Shown: piece by piece, positions 26,215-35,073 of the stretch | Numbering within the stretch: position 1 is the stretch's first letter | Layout: each line of letters begins with the position of its first letter | Notes under the pieces: model-generated | Seen by the model: the letters and a program-made list of their open reading frames with translations, nothing else | The model's database searches: none | Told to the model about the DNA's origin: nothing | Program-made: the position numbers and the translations under genes | Assembly (NCBI GenBank): GCA_049116495.1 | Contig: JAGDYV010000037.1 | Coordinates: forward strand, 15,114-79,113 | Source of the DNA: CAJQQK01 sp049116495 | GTDB taxonomy: Bacteria; Pseudomonadota; Alphaproteobacteria; Rhizobiales; Hyphomicrobiaceae | Direction: 5' to 3' | DNA: 64,000 bases

Positions 26215-27042
26215 ATGACCCAATCAGTTGTTGTTTCGGATCGCCAATCCGTCATTGCCGTCCACGGATCCGCAAGTACCGGTGCGCAATGGGGTGGCCT
26301 TGCCGATCTGCTCGCCAAGGATTTCGACGTGCACACGCCCGATCTGCCTGGTTACGGTAAGTCGCACAAACTGCGGGTCATAGGCCGACCGACGCTCTAC
26401 GGCGACGCCGTTCAGATTGCAGCGCGTGCGCTACAGGCGCCGGCCCCGGTACACTTAATTGGTCATTCATACGGAGCCGCGGTTGCGCTCAACTATGCAA
26501 TCGAAAATCCGAGCGATGTTGCCAGCCTGACATTGATCGAACCGACCTTGTTCCATCTGCTAGGGAGCGGGCATGAACACGATGCGGTGCACTACTCTGA
26601 GATCAGTGCAGTTGCCAACTCGGTTCGCTCGGCATGCCTGAAAGGTGCGCCGGCGGATGGTATGTCCCGGTTCATCGATTATTGGAACGGAGGCGGCACC
26701 TGGGAAGAAACGAAACCATACTTTCAGGCGCGTCTTGCCGGTCAGGCCGTCGAGGTCTCGCGAAACTTTACCGCGACCTTTGCCGAAACGTGGCCGGCAG
26801 CTCGCTGTCAGCGGGTTGAATGCCCAACGTTGATCATAACCGGTCTAGACAGTCCTGCACCAACGCGACGCGTCGCCGAGATCGTCACCACGGCCTTGCC
26901 GAACGTCCGGCACGAACTGATTGCAGGCGTCGGTCACATGGCCCCTATGACCCATCCCGATGTGATCAACCCGTTGATCGCCGAGGCCCTTGACGCTGCC
27001 AGTCCAAGCATTGGTGGGGCCACGGTTCTGGAGGCCGCCTAG
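26215..27042 (+). CDS. alpha/beta hydrolase
   Basis: The 275-residue protein has the fold motifs VHGSASTGAQWGGLAD (oxyanion region), PDLPGYGKSH, the nucleophile elbow LIGHSYGAAVAL with Ser, and a late His in GVGHMAPMTHPD. It hydrolyses an ester, amide or C-C bond. The ATG at 26215 has AAGGA upstream; the open frame to 26071 lacks family sequence. The methyltransferase gene follows by 61 bases. The substrate is unknown. Confidence 0.9.
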   Translation: MTQSVVVSDRQSVIAVHGSASTGAQWGGLADLLAKDFDVHTPDLPGYGKSHKLRVIGRPTLYGDAVQIAARALQAPAPVHLIGHSYGAAVALNYAIENPSDVASLTLIEPTLFHLLGSGHEHDAVHYSEISAVANSVRSACLKGAPADGMSRFIDYWNGGGTWEETKPYFQARLAGQAVEVSRNFTATFAETWPAARCQRVECPTLIITGLDSPAPTRRVAEIVTTALPNVRHELIAGVGHMAPMTHPDVINPLIAEALDAASPSIGGATVLEAA

Positions 27043-27103
27043 CAGGGTTTGCCGGGCATGTCTTCTCTTCTCAATTCAGATCAACGCGTGAAAGGGAAAC
27101 ACA

Positions 27104-27934
27104 ATGGCCATTGCTGCGCCATCAGTTGACACGCCCGATTTTGCCGCAATCAAGGCGAAACAGAACGTCACCTGGTCATCTGGTGACTACGCCAAAATCG
27201 GCACGACGCTACAAATCGTAGGTGAACGACTGGCCGAAGCCTTGGAGCTCCATCCGCGGTCGTCGGTCCTGGACGTCGCCGCCGGCAACGGCAATGCAAC
27301 GCTCGCGTTTGCCAGGCGTTGGAATGCCGTCACATCGACTGACTATGTTCCAGCTCTGCTTGAGCGCGGTCGCACGCGCGCCGAAGCCGAAGGCTTGTCC
27401 GTCCAATTCCAAGTCGCGGACGCGGAAGCCTTGCCCTTCGACGATGCGAGATTCGATGCGGTCGTCTCGACTTTCGGTGTGATGTTCACGCCCAATCAAC
27501 AACAGGCTGCCCAGGAACTCACCCGCGTTTGTCGGTCCGGCGGCAAGATCGGACTGGCGAATTGGACGCCGGATGGCTTCATTGGCCAGCTGTTCGAGGC
27601 GCTCGGCCAATTCGTTGCGCCGCCTCCCAACGTTCAGCCGCTGACCAATTGGGGAAGTGAAAGCTGGATCAGCTCCACATTCGGAGATGTCGCGACCTCT
27701 GCAGTCATAGACTCAAGAGAGTTCATCTTCAGGTACAGGTCCGCCGACCACTTCCTCGAAGTTTTCCGCACCTACCACGGTCCCGTCCACAAAGCCTTTC
27801 TTTCATTGGATGCGCCAGAGCAGGCAGCGCTCGAGACCGACATAAAGTCAGTGATCGCCCAGTTCAACGACGCCACTGATAGTTCAATGCGTGTCCCGGC
27901 TGAGTACCTGGAAATTGTCATCGAGAAGGCTTGA
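27104..27934 (+). CDS. class I SAM-dependent methyltransferase
   Basis: The 276-residue protein has the SAM-binding motif I VLDVAAGNGNATLAFARR, followed by the acidic motif TSTDYVPALLERGRTRAEAEG and the later VADAEALPFDDARFDAVVST. The C-terminal half has no recognised domain. It looks like the UbiE/Methyltransf_11 group. It could methylate a small molecule processed with the upstream hydrolase. Confidence 0.88.
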   Translation: MAIAAPSVDTPDFAAIKAKQNVTWSSGDYAKIGTTLQIVGERLAEALELHPRSSVLDVAAGNGNATLAFARRWNAVTSTDYVPALLERGRTRAEAEGLSVQFQVADAEALPFDDARFDAVVSTFGVMFTPNQQQAAQELTRVCRSGGKIGLANWTPDGFIGQLFEALGQFVAPPPNVQPLTNWGSESWISSTFGDVATSAVIDSREFIFRYRSADHFLEVFRTYHGPVHKAFLSLDAPEQAALETDIKSVIAQFNDATDSSMRVPAEYLEIVIEKA

Positions 27935-28022
27935 TGCATCGACGACAAGACCGGGGAGCAAAGCTCGACCTTAGAAATTTCACCTCCCGTCTTCCCTCAA
28001 CAAATCGATTGGCAAAAAGAAA

Positions 28023-28709
28023 ATGACGTATACACCATGGAAAATCAAAGGCCCCAAGATCGGTGGCTGCAGCTGCGACTACGGTTGCCCATGCGAATTC
28101 AACGGTCGACCGACGCTTGATGATCTGTGCGAAGGCATGGAGGCGATGCGCATCGATGAAGGCTGGTTTGGCGAAGGCGCAGAACAGGTCCGGCTCGACG
28201 GATTGATCATTGGAGCCCGCTTCCGATGGCCAGGCGCTGTTCACGAAGGACGCGGCGTCGCCCAGGGTTTTATTGATCATCGCGCAACGCAAGAGCAGAT
28301 CGACGTCCTCTTCAAGATCCTCGGCGGCGAGGAACAGGAACCGACCACTGTCTTCAATATCTATGGGTCGACTATTGAAAAAGAACTGGATCCGATCTTT
28401 GCAGAGATTGATTTCGCCGTCGATATCAAGGCGCGAAAGGCGCATTTCAGAATTGATGGCGTTGTCGATTTCCGTGCCGAGCCGATCAAAAACCCGGTCA
28501 CCGGTCTTGAGCACGCCGCCCGGATTGTCCTGCCCGAAGGGTTTGAGTTCCGCACCGCTGAAATGGCGAGCGCGACATTCTACGGCGAAGATGATGAGCT
28601 TGGCATGGAGCGCGCCAACCGATACGCAGCACTGTTTTACGCCGCGTATGGCCCTTACGGCATCATCGATGAAGAGACCAACGCCGGCATGGCTGCCGCT
28701 GCAGCGTAA
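28023..28709 (+). CDS. DUF1326 domain protein
   Basis: The 228-residue protein has the DUF1326 start GGCSCDYGCPCEFNGRPT, with a Cys-rich CSCDYGCPC motif at residues about 17-25, and the rest of the domain to AAYGPYGIIDEETN. Cysteines may bind a metal. DUF1326 genes are often next to DUF2182 membrane protein genes, as here (11-base gap), but the function is not known. Confidence 0.85.
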   Translation: MTYTPWKIKGPKIGGCSCDYGCPCEFNGRPTLDDLCEGMEAMRIDEGWFGEGAEQVRLDGLIIGARFRWPGAVHEGRGVAQGFIDHRATQEQIDVLFKILGGEEQEPTTVFNIYGSTIEKELDPIFAEIDFAVDIKARKAHFRIDGVVDFRAEPIKNPVTGLEHAARIVLPEGFEFRTAEMASATFYGEDDELGMERANRYAALFYAAYGPYGIIDEETNAGMAAAAA

Positions 28710-28720
28710 GGTACGGTTCC

Positions 28721-29557
28721 ATGACGACCATCATGCAAAACGCGACTGTGGCAGAGAGCATCCTCCGTCGCGATCGTTGGATTACAATTGTGGGACTTTG
28801 CACCGTCACCGTGGGTGCCTGGGCTTATATCTTGGCCGGCGCAGGCACCGGGATGAATGTCTGGGCGATGACAACGTGGTCATTCCCACCTCCGTTTAAA
28901 CATCACATTATGGCGCAATGGACGGCAGTGTACTGGGTCATCATGCTGGGCATGTGGTGGATCATGATGATTGCCATGATGATCCCAAGCGCCACGCCGA
29001 TGATCCTTCTTTACGCTCGTGTCTCCCGCCATAGCATCAGGAAGGGAAGGATGGCCGGACACATCATTCCGACAGCTGCCTTCCTGAGCGGTTATCTCCT
29101 TGCCTGGCTCTTCTTCAGTGCCGTCGCGACGGCACTGCAGTGGACGCTGGAGCAGCTTGGGCTCCTCCATGGAATGTTCATGTGGAGCAACAATCTGATA
29201 CTTTCCGGCGCATTATTGGTTGTTGCAGGTTTCTACCAGCTTTCTAAATTCAAAACTGTCTGCCTCGAACATTGCCGTTCACCTGCCGAATACCTTTCTC
29301 GACACTGGCACGATGGACGATGGGGAGCACTGCGCATGGGGGGCAGCCATGGCGCCTACTGCCTCGGATGCTGCTGGGCGCTCATGGCACTATTGTTTGT
29401 CGGTGGTGCGATGAACTTGGTCTGGATAGCAGGGCTTGCAATGTATGTGCTGATCGAGAAGTTGGCACCCTTTGGAGAACGTATCGCTCAAGCGATCGGC
29501 GCTGGTATGATTGTTGTTGGCGGCCTGCTGCTCATTGCCCCGTCAGCATTCGTGTAA
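28721..29557 (+). CDS. DUF2182 integral membrane protein
   Basis: The 278-residue protein has about 6-7 membrane segments. Typical features are the MAQWTAVYWVIMLGMWWIMM followed by IAMMIPSATPMILLY, and a His/Cys-rich loop CLEHCRSPAEYLSRHWHDG. These fit the predicted metal-binding DUF2182 family. It is co-transcribed with the DUF1326 gene. A linked role in copper or other metal handling is suggested by the residues but not proven. Confidence 0.88.
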   Translation: MTTIMQNATVAESILRRDRWITIVGLCTVTVGAWAYILAGAGTGMNVWAMTTWSFPPPFKHHIMAQWTAVYWVIMLGMWWIMMIAMMIPSATPMILLYARVSRHSIRKGRMAGHIIPTAAFLSGYLLAWLFFSAVATALQWTLEQLGLLHGMFMWSNNLILSGALLVVAGFYQLSKFKTVCLEHCRSPAEYLSRHWHDGRWGALRMGGSHGAYCLGCCWALMALLFVGGAMNLVWIAGLAMYVLIEKLAPFGERIAQAIGAGMIVVGGLLLIAPSAFV

Positions 29558-29652
29558 CTTTAACCTTCCAAAGGATTGTCAATGCTGCTCCTTAAGCGCT
29601 TACGGAGAAAGTCCTGTTAGTGTATGCTCGGTCCGTTTTAAGGACTGGGCAT

Positions 29653-31299
29653 ATGCTTTTACGCTTTCACAATTTTACAATTGACACAGCAAGTTACGAA
29701 CTGCGGTCGGGCGATGATATCCGCCGCGTTGAACCGCTCGTTTTCGATCTTATTGTTTTCTTCGCCCGGAACCCGAGGCGACTTGTCTCGCGAGACGAGT
29801 TGATCGAACATGTCTGGTCTGGTCGTATCGTTTCGGATGCGACCATATCAAGTTCCATCAAGGTCGCCCGGCAGGCGCTCGGCGACAGTGGTAACGAGCA
29901 GAAGCTCATTCGAACCGTACGCAGCCGTGGCTTCGAATTTCTTGCCGAAGTGATGACTGAAACACCGCAAAAGGCCGATCTGTTGACGGGCGCCAAGATC
30001 GGACAAGTCCAAGCTGGTGAATTAGCAGTCTCCTCCGATATCGCTGCCAGTGAGCCCAATCGCGCGCGAGAAGATCGACTTGGGCTTGATCAGGAATTCC
30101 AGCTGCCCAAGCGTCCCTCGATCGCCGTATTGCCATTTGAGGCGCTTGATCAGGATCCCGATCGCGCCATTTTTGCTGACGGCCTGACTCACGACATCAT
30201 CTCTCGCATATCGCGTCTACGTTGGTTATTCGTAATCGCTCGGGGCTCGACGTTTACTTTTCGCAGCTCCACCGACAGCGTTGAGCAGATCGCGCGCACG
30301 CTCGGTGTCCGCTACGTAGTCCATGGCACCGTTCGATTTGCCGGCCTGCGTGTCCGGGTCAGCGCCGTGTTGGTCGATGCGGTGGCACGACAAGAGATCT
30401 GGGCGGATCACTTTGACCGGCAGATCGAGGATGTCTTTGCCATTCAAGATGAGATATCCGCAATCATCGTTGCCTTGATGGAAACCGAAATCGAGGAGGC
30501 CGAACAACGACGTGCGCTCCAAAGTCCGGTCGAAACGCTCGATGCGTGGAGCAACTATCATCGCGGCCTTTGGCATATGCATCGCTTCAACAAGGAAGGC
30601 TTTGCGCAGGCGGAGCAGTTCTTTGAGCGTACTACTGAGATCGACCCGAACAGTCCGCGTGCGTTTGCAGGCTTGTCATTCGTAAACTTTCAACGCCATT
30701 TCCTGGGCCTCGTTCCAGATCGCGAGAAAGCCCTGCAACTCGCATTCGAGCAGGCCGAGCATAGCATTGAGCTGGATTCGAAAGACCCTCTGGGTCATAT
30801 GTCTCTCGGACGGGCACTATTGATGCGGCGCGAATACGACCATTCAATTGATGCGCTCGAGACGTCGATTCGACTGAATCCAAACCTTGCACCTGCGCAG
30901 TTTTCGTTGAGCCGCACTCTGATGGCGGCAGGATTGAGCCAACGCGGCATCGAAGCAGCCGACATTGCGCGTCGACTGAGCCCGAATGATCCGATGCGCT
31001 TTGCGATGTTGTCGGTCCGCGCCAATTGCCTCGCCCAATTGGGTGAGTTTGAAGAAGCCGTTCAATGGGTGCAGCAGGCCACCCACCAGTCAAATGCCCA
31101 CTTTCACATCCTCGCCATCGCCGTCTACATATCGTGTGCAGCCGGCGATATGGATCTCGCACAAAAGTATAAAGAGCGCCTTCTGAAAGCGCGGCCCGAC
31201 TACCGAATTGGCGACTTCTTTCGTGGTTTTCCGTTGCGCTCCAGCGACCATACCAATCTCGTCATCGAGGGTCTTAAGCGGGCAGGGTTGCCGGATTAG
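29653..31299 (+). CDS. winged-helix regulator with TolB-like and TPR domains
   Basis: The 548-residue protein has an OmpR/CadC-type winged helix at the N-terminus (RRVEPLVFDLIVFFARNPRR, then VSRDELIEHVWSGRIVSDAT and RTVRSRGFEF). A TolB-like/adenylate-cyclase-associated segment follows (RPSIAVLPFEALDQDPDRAI), with a FADGLTHDIISRISRL motif. Residues about 290-540 form TPR-like repeats. It is a soluble one-component regulator. The ATG at 29653 has AAGGA upstream. The DUF1326/DUF2182 pair sits just before it, but a target cannot be assigned. Confidence 0.88.
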   Translation: MLLRFHNFTIDTASYELRSGDDIRRVEPLVFDLIVFFARNPRRLVSRDELIEHVWSGRIVSDATISSSIKVARQALGDSGNEQKLIRTVRSRGFEFLAEVMTETPQKADLLTGAKIGQVQAGELAVSSDIAASEPNRAREDRLGLDQEFQLPKRPSIAVLPFEALDQDPDRAIFADGLTHDIISRISRLRWLFVIARGSTFTFRSSTDSVEQIARTLGVRYVVHGTVRFAGLRVRVSAVLVDAVARQEIWADHFDRQIEDVFAIQDEISAIIVALMETEIEEAEQRRALQSPVETLDAWSNYHRGLWHMHRFNKEGFAQAEQFFERTTEIDPNSPRAFAGLSFVNFQRHFLGLVPDREKALQLAFEQAEHSIELDSKDPLGHMSLGRALLMRREYDHSIDALETSIRLNPNLAPAQFSLSRTLMAAGLSQRGIEAADIARRLSPNDPMRFAMLSVRANCLAQLGEFEEAVQWVQQATHQSNAHFHILAIAVYISCAAGDMDLAQKYKERLLKARPDYRIGDFFRGFPLRSSDHTNLVIEGLKRAGLPD

Positions 31300-31482
31300 A
31301 TCATAAGCGCGCTAGTCCTGGCGCAATGGCAATCTTCTCATCCCGGCAAAGCATTGGCCTGCCGAGCAAGGTCCAACCGATCAACCTCGGAAAGAACGCA
31401 GAAGCAAGGCGAGAAATTTAATTTGCGTCCTTTCGCGACGGCATGCGTCGAAGGGGGTGAATGCGAACGAAAGGACAAGGCA

Positions 31483-31920
31483 ATGAGACTTCAACTCGCC
31501 CTCAATGTTCCAGATATCGATGCTGCCGTGGATTATTACGGCAAACTGTTCGGAACGGAGCCAAGCAAGCGCCGTGACGGTTATGCCAATTTCGCCATTG
31601 CCGAGCCGCCGCTGAAGCTTGTGCTGTTTGAAAACCCAGATGCCTCCGGACATCTGCACCATATCGGTGTCGAGGTCCTAGGGGCGGATGTCGTTGATAC
31701 CGTCCAAACGCGTTTGGAGCAGGTGGACTTGCTTGATGAAGCACGTTCCGAGGCCAAATGCTGTCATGCCAAGCAGGAAAAACTCTGGACGCGACCTCAC
31801 AACAACCTTCGCTGGGAGTGGTATTATGTCAGTGACGAGTTCACCTCTGCCGATGAAGATAGCCTCGGAAAGACATGTTGCACAGGACCAACGAAAACGG
31901 AAAAAATCGGTACAATTTGA
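31483..31920 (+). CDS. ArsI/CadI-like glyoxalase-fold protein
   Basis: The 145-residue vicinal-oxygen-chelate protein has LNVPDIDAAVDYYGKLFGTE (first beta-alpha-beta unit), HHIGVEV (metal His), and the vicinal Cys pair KCCHAKQEKLW at 93-94. These match ArsI, the C-As lyase, and CadI. The usual C-terminal WVTDPQG.WE is replaced by WTRPHNNLRWEWY. An extra Cys pair (132-133) is near the end. The ATG at 31483 has AAGGACAAGG just upstream. The SigZ-like sigma gene follows by 14 bases. It may bind or detoxify arsenic- or cadmium-like thiophiles, but activity is untested. Confidence 0.78.
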   Translation: MRLQLALNVPDIDAAVDYYGKLFGTEPSKRRDGYANFAIAEPPLKLVLFENPDASGHLHHIGVEVLGADVVDTVQTRLEQVDLLDEARSEAKCCHAKQEKLWTRPHNNLRWEWYYVSDEFTSADEDSLGKTCCTGPTKTEKIGTI

Positions 31921-31934
31921 GGTCGGCTTGCACG

Positions 31935-32510
31935 ATGCCAGAAGCGCAACCGATAAGCGATGACGAATGGCATAAGATTGAACGCCAGCTGCGCACCTAT
32001 GTGCGCAGCCGCGTCGATCCGGCTTGGATTGACGATGTAGTTGGTAACATCTTAGTCCGTCTCGTTCAGAATGCTCAGGCCTTGTCAAAGGCCGACAACC
32101 TGGCGGCCTATGTACAGCAAGTGTCCAAGAACGCCGTTGTGGATCACTATCGTCGACGCAGTGTCGAACATAGAGTGTTGTCTCAAGTTCAAGCCGATGC
32201 TGCTGGGACAATTCATTCGAATGACGTACAGGCCGCCGAAGCTGCCATCTCGCGTTGCTTGTTTCCGTTCATTGCTGAGTTGCCGCCCAGGTACCGGAAT
32301 GCGCTCACACTGACCGAAATCAAACAACTGTCCCAGAAGGAGGCTGCCGATCGTCTCGGCCTCTCAGTGTCTGGCCTGAAATCGAGAGTGCAACGAGGTC
32401 GCTCGCTTTTAAAGCGCGCAGTTTCGCAATGCTGCCTTGTAGAGATCGATCGTCGGGGCGGCGTGATGGATTGTGAGCGGCGTCCCGACGACACAGGGAA
32501 GGGCTGTTAA
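31935..32510 (+). CDS. SigZ-like ECF RNA polymerase sigma factor
   Basis: The 191-residue protein has sigma-70 region 2 (about residues 13-80, with ISDDEWHKIERQLRTYVRSR and AVVDHYRRR) and region 4 (about 110-165, with LTEIKQLSQKEAADRLGLSV). The C-terminus carries SQCCLVEIDRRGGV (Cys 166-167), the tail typical of SigZ-type factors. No anti-sigma gene is seen next to it. It follows the ArsI-like gene closely, so the two are one operon; the Cys pair could sense thiol-reactive metals. Confidence 0.85.
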   Translation: MPEAQPISDDEWHKIERQLRTYVRSRVDPAWIDDVVGNILVRLVQNAQALSKADNLAAYVQQVSKNAVVDHYRRRSVEHRVLSQVQADAAGTIHSNDVQAAEAAISRCLFPFIAELPPRYRNALTLTEIKQLSQKEAADRLGLSVSGLKSRVQRGRSLLKRAVSQCCLVEIDRRGGVMDCERRPDDTGKGC

Positions 32511-32741
32511 CCCCCGGGTTCTGCAACGTGAAATGTTAGCGCTTCTGCTGTTTGATCAAAGCTGCCACCTCGCTGCGGGGATACTAATATTGCTCTAAAT
32601 GCAGCAGTGAACCGAATGTCAGCCAGGTGCTTAGCGCGCTTCAGTGCACGAATCGGACATTTGGCCAACCGGATCAACCACAGCGTTCGGGGATCCAGAA
32701 ATGTCGGCAATGAACCTCTGAAAGCCATGGCATCTGTCGGT

Positions 32742-33743
32742 TTACGGGTTCAATACCACCTTGCCGATCACCGAGCGTCCAGACACACGACGGAGACCGA
32801 GGGCAAATTCGGCAAGTGGCAGCGCGCTATCTATCGTGCAATGCAAGGCGCCCTGTTCGAACAGCACGAAGAGTTCATCGAAGAGGGTTCGCACTTCGGC
32901 ACGTAGTGCTGGACCGGCCTTTGTCTTGCCCCAGGCCATGTAGTAGCCCCAGTAGAGTCCGATAACGGTCAGGTTCTTTACGAGAATGAGATTTGCCGGA
33001 ATTTGCGGTATCTGACCGGACGCAAATCCCATCGGGATCAATCGTGCAAGCGGTGCGACGCACCGCAGAGATTGATCGAAGATCTCACCGCCGACCGGGT
33101 CGAAGACGACATCCACGCCGTGACCGTCGGTAAGCTCAAGCACGGCTTCGCGAATGTCACCATCACGTGAGTCGATGGCATGATCGGCACCATGAGCACG
33201 TGCCGTTGCGGTTTTTTCCGGCCCACCGGCCGTCGCAATGACCCTTGCGCCCAATGCGCGACCAATTTCGACGGCAGCAAGTCCACTGGCGCCAGCCGCT
33301 CCGTGGACTAGAAGAACCTCGCCCGGTAGCAGGGCTGCACGCCAAGCCAATGCAGCATACGCGGTTGCATATATGGTCGGGAAATGCGTGGCCGCGTCAA
33401 AATCCAGATTGTTAGGAATCTTAAAGACATTGTCAGCCGGCACGACGGCCTGGTCGGCAAAACCGCCCGATTGGAGACCGGCGCAAACACGATCTCCGAC
33501 ATTGAGGTTGTTCACCGTGTTGCCGGCGATTTCTGTGATGATGCCTGCGATTTCGGTTCCTGGTGTAAACGGCGGCGATGGAGTGTTCTGGTGCTTGCCT
33601 TCGATCACAAGAAGATTTGCAAAGCTGATCCCGGCAGCGCGCGTACTGATGCGAACGCTCCCGGATGTTAGCGGCGGAGGTGGCAGGATCTCAAGTCTGA
33701 GCGCGTCGATACCGCCAAAATCCGAAGCAACCACACAGCGCAT
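32742..33743 (-). CDS. NADPH:quinone oxidoreductase (MDR family)
   Basis: The 333-residue protein has the zinc-free quinone oxidoreductase pattern: FTPGTEIAGIITEIAGNTV, LLVHGAAGASGLAAVEIGRA (nucleotide binding), and VFDPVGGEIFDQSLR. It reduces quinones or enones with NADPH. The stop of the crotonase gene lies 3 bases upstream, so both are in one minus-strand operon. Confidence 0.9.
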   Translation of the reverse strand: MRCVVASDFGGIDALRLEILPPPPLTSGSVRISTRAAGISFANLLVIEGKHQNTPSPPFTPGTEIAGIITEIAGNTVNNLNVGDRVCAGLQSGGFADQAVVPADNVFKIPNNLDFDAATHFPTIYATAYAALAWRAALLPGEVLLVHGAAGASGLAAVEIGRALGARVIATAGGPEKTATARAHGADHAIDSRDGDIREAVLELTDGHGVDVVFDPVGGEIFDQSLRCVAPLARLIPMGFASGQIPQIPANLILVKNLTVIGLYWGYYMAWGKTKAGPALRAEVRTLFDELFVLFEQGALHCTIDSALPLAEFALGLRRVSGRSVIGKVVLNP

Positions 33744-33746
33744 GAA

Positions 33747-34583
33747 TCAGCCCTCAACCTTGCCGCCATGACGACCGGCACCGGCGGCAAAGCGAGAGGC
33801 GCCATCCCGTGCTTCAACTCTGCGGGCCTCCGCCGCCATCCGCATTTCTTGAGCGATGGCATCAGCTTCCGGCAGATCCCATTGGCGGATGGTCGAGAGG
33901 CGATCAGACCGCATTGCAATCTGGGGAAAGGCGGCAATTTCGCGTGCCAGCTTCAAAGCCGTCGTCAACGCCTGACCATCGGGTACCAACCGGTCGGCCA
34001 ATCCCATCGCCACAGCCTCCGGGCCAGTGACCTTTCGGGCCGTCAAAAGCATGTCAAGCGCCCGACCAGCGCCAATCAGGCGTGGCAACCGAACGGTCGT
34101 ACCATCCGTCATCGGCACGCCCCATCGTCTGGATAGCACTGCGAACATGGCGCTCTCTTCTGCAACGCGCAGGTCGCAACGCAGCGCGATGCCAAGACCA
34201 CCTGCGCAGGCATAGCCGGCGACAGCAGCAATAACCGGCTTTGAAAGAATGTCGTGGCAGGGACCATCGGTATCACCGGCCCAAGGTCGATAATCCTGCC
34301 CCGAAGCGAGTGCCTTCAGGTCTGCTCCGGCGCAAAAATGACCGGCGACGCCGGTCAGCACGGCGACCAGCAATTCGGGGTCTGCATCGAATGTTCGCAA
34401 TGCTTGCGTCAATGCATCGGCGGCTTCATTGTCAAGGGCGTTACGCACTTCGGGACGATTGATCGTGATGATCATGACCGCGCCGTCACGTTCGAGTGTC
34501 AACTTTTCCGTACCGGATTGCAGGCGGATCGCCGTTGCCGCACCTGCAGCCTCTTCGGGGGACATTCTCGACGGAGTGCGCAT
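33747..34583 (-). CDS. crotonase-family protein (atypical active site)
   Basis: The 278-residue crotonase fold is shown by ITINRPEVRNALDNEAADAL, GHFCAGADLKALASG and AAVAGYACAGGLGIALRCDL. Positions of the two Glu residues of true enoyl-CoA hydratases do not hold Glu: the stretch reads LSRRWGVPMTDGTTVRLPRL and LDMLLTARKV. It is therefore unlikely to be a plain hydratase; an isomerase or hydrolase activity on a CoA ester is possible. It precedes the quinone oxidoreductase by 3 bases. Confidence 0.82.
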   Translation of the reverse strand: MRTPSRMSPEEAAGAATAIRLQSGTEKLTLERDGAVMIITINRPEVRNALDNEAADALTQALRTFDADPELLVAVLTGVAGHFCAGADLKALASGQDYRPWAGDTDGPCHDILSKPVIAAVAGYACAGGLGIALRCDLRVAEESAMFAVLSRRWGVPMTDGTTVRLPRLIGAGRALDMLLTARKVTGPEAVAMGLADRLVPDGQALTTALKLAREIAAFPQIAMRSDRLSTIRQWDLPEADAIAQEMRMAAEARRVEARDGASRFAAGAGRHGGKVEG

Positions 34584-34694
34584 GGAGATCCTCAGCCTTA
34601 ATTCTAGTGTTCTACGGTTGGCGTGCCGTCAATGGCATTATCAATGTTATGTCGCCCGCTCGTCGAGTGCGGGCGAGGTGCTTCGGTCTGGACT

Positions 34695-35031
34695 TCAATC
34701 GTTTCTGATCAACAATTGACGAATCTGCTGGATCGTCGTTCGAACGCAAGCGCGCAATGCGGCATCATCGGCACTGGTGATCGGATGGTCAATGACAACG
34801 AACGGATAGTCCGCATAGTCCAATACACGAGCCATCAACTTGGCTGAGCTGGCGGGTCATAACGGCGGCGGCTGCAATGGAGTCATGCAAACTGAACGAC
34901 GAGCAGCTGACTCAATCGCCAACACCGCTGACGACGGCGTCCCAGTCTTGCATCTCATTGACACTCTTCGGGCCAGCCGGCGCGCCGTCGCTCGGTTTGG
35001 CGCGCCAGACAACATCGAAGGTTTTATTGAC
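34695..35031 (-). pseudogene. UGSC-family (seleno)protein gene, decayed, with in-frame TGA at the Sec site
   Basis: One minus-strand frame reads VVWRAKPSDGAPAGPKSVNE, then DWDAVVSGVGD, a TGA codon (34912-34914), then VSCSSFSLHDSIAAA. This is the GVGD-U-GSC motif of the UGSC family, with TGA at the selenocysteine position and the next Gly changed to Val. After a deletion of roughly 30 residues and a frameshift, the C-terminus continues as RVLDYADYPFVVIDHPITSA up to TGA at 34695. No start codon is seen (GTC at 35029-35031) and the N-terminal domain is missing. A 6-base stem, GAGTCA/TGACTC, spans 34908-34913 and 34880-34885 and could be a SECIS relic. Confidence 0.7.
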
Positions 35032-35073
35032 TTCTCCCTATCAATTGGTGATCTCGTTTTTGGGCTTCTGCGG

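Noticed and set aside
32511..32741. Short plus-strand frame after the sigma factor as an anti-sigma gene
   Set aside because: It has no membrane segment, zinc motif or ribosome-binding site.
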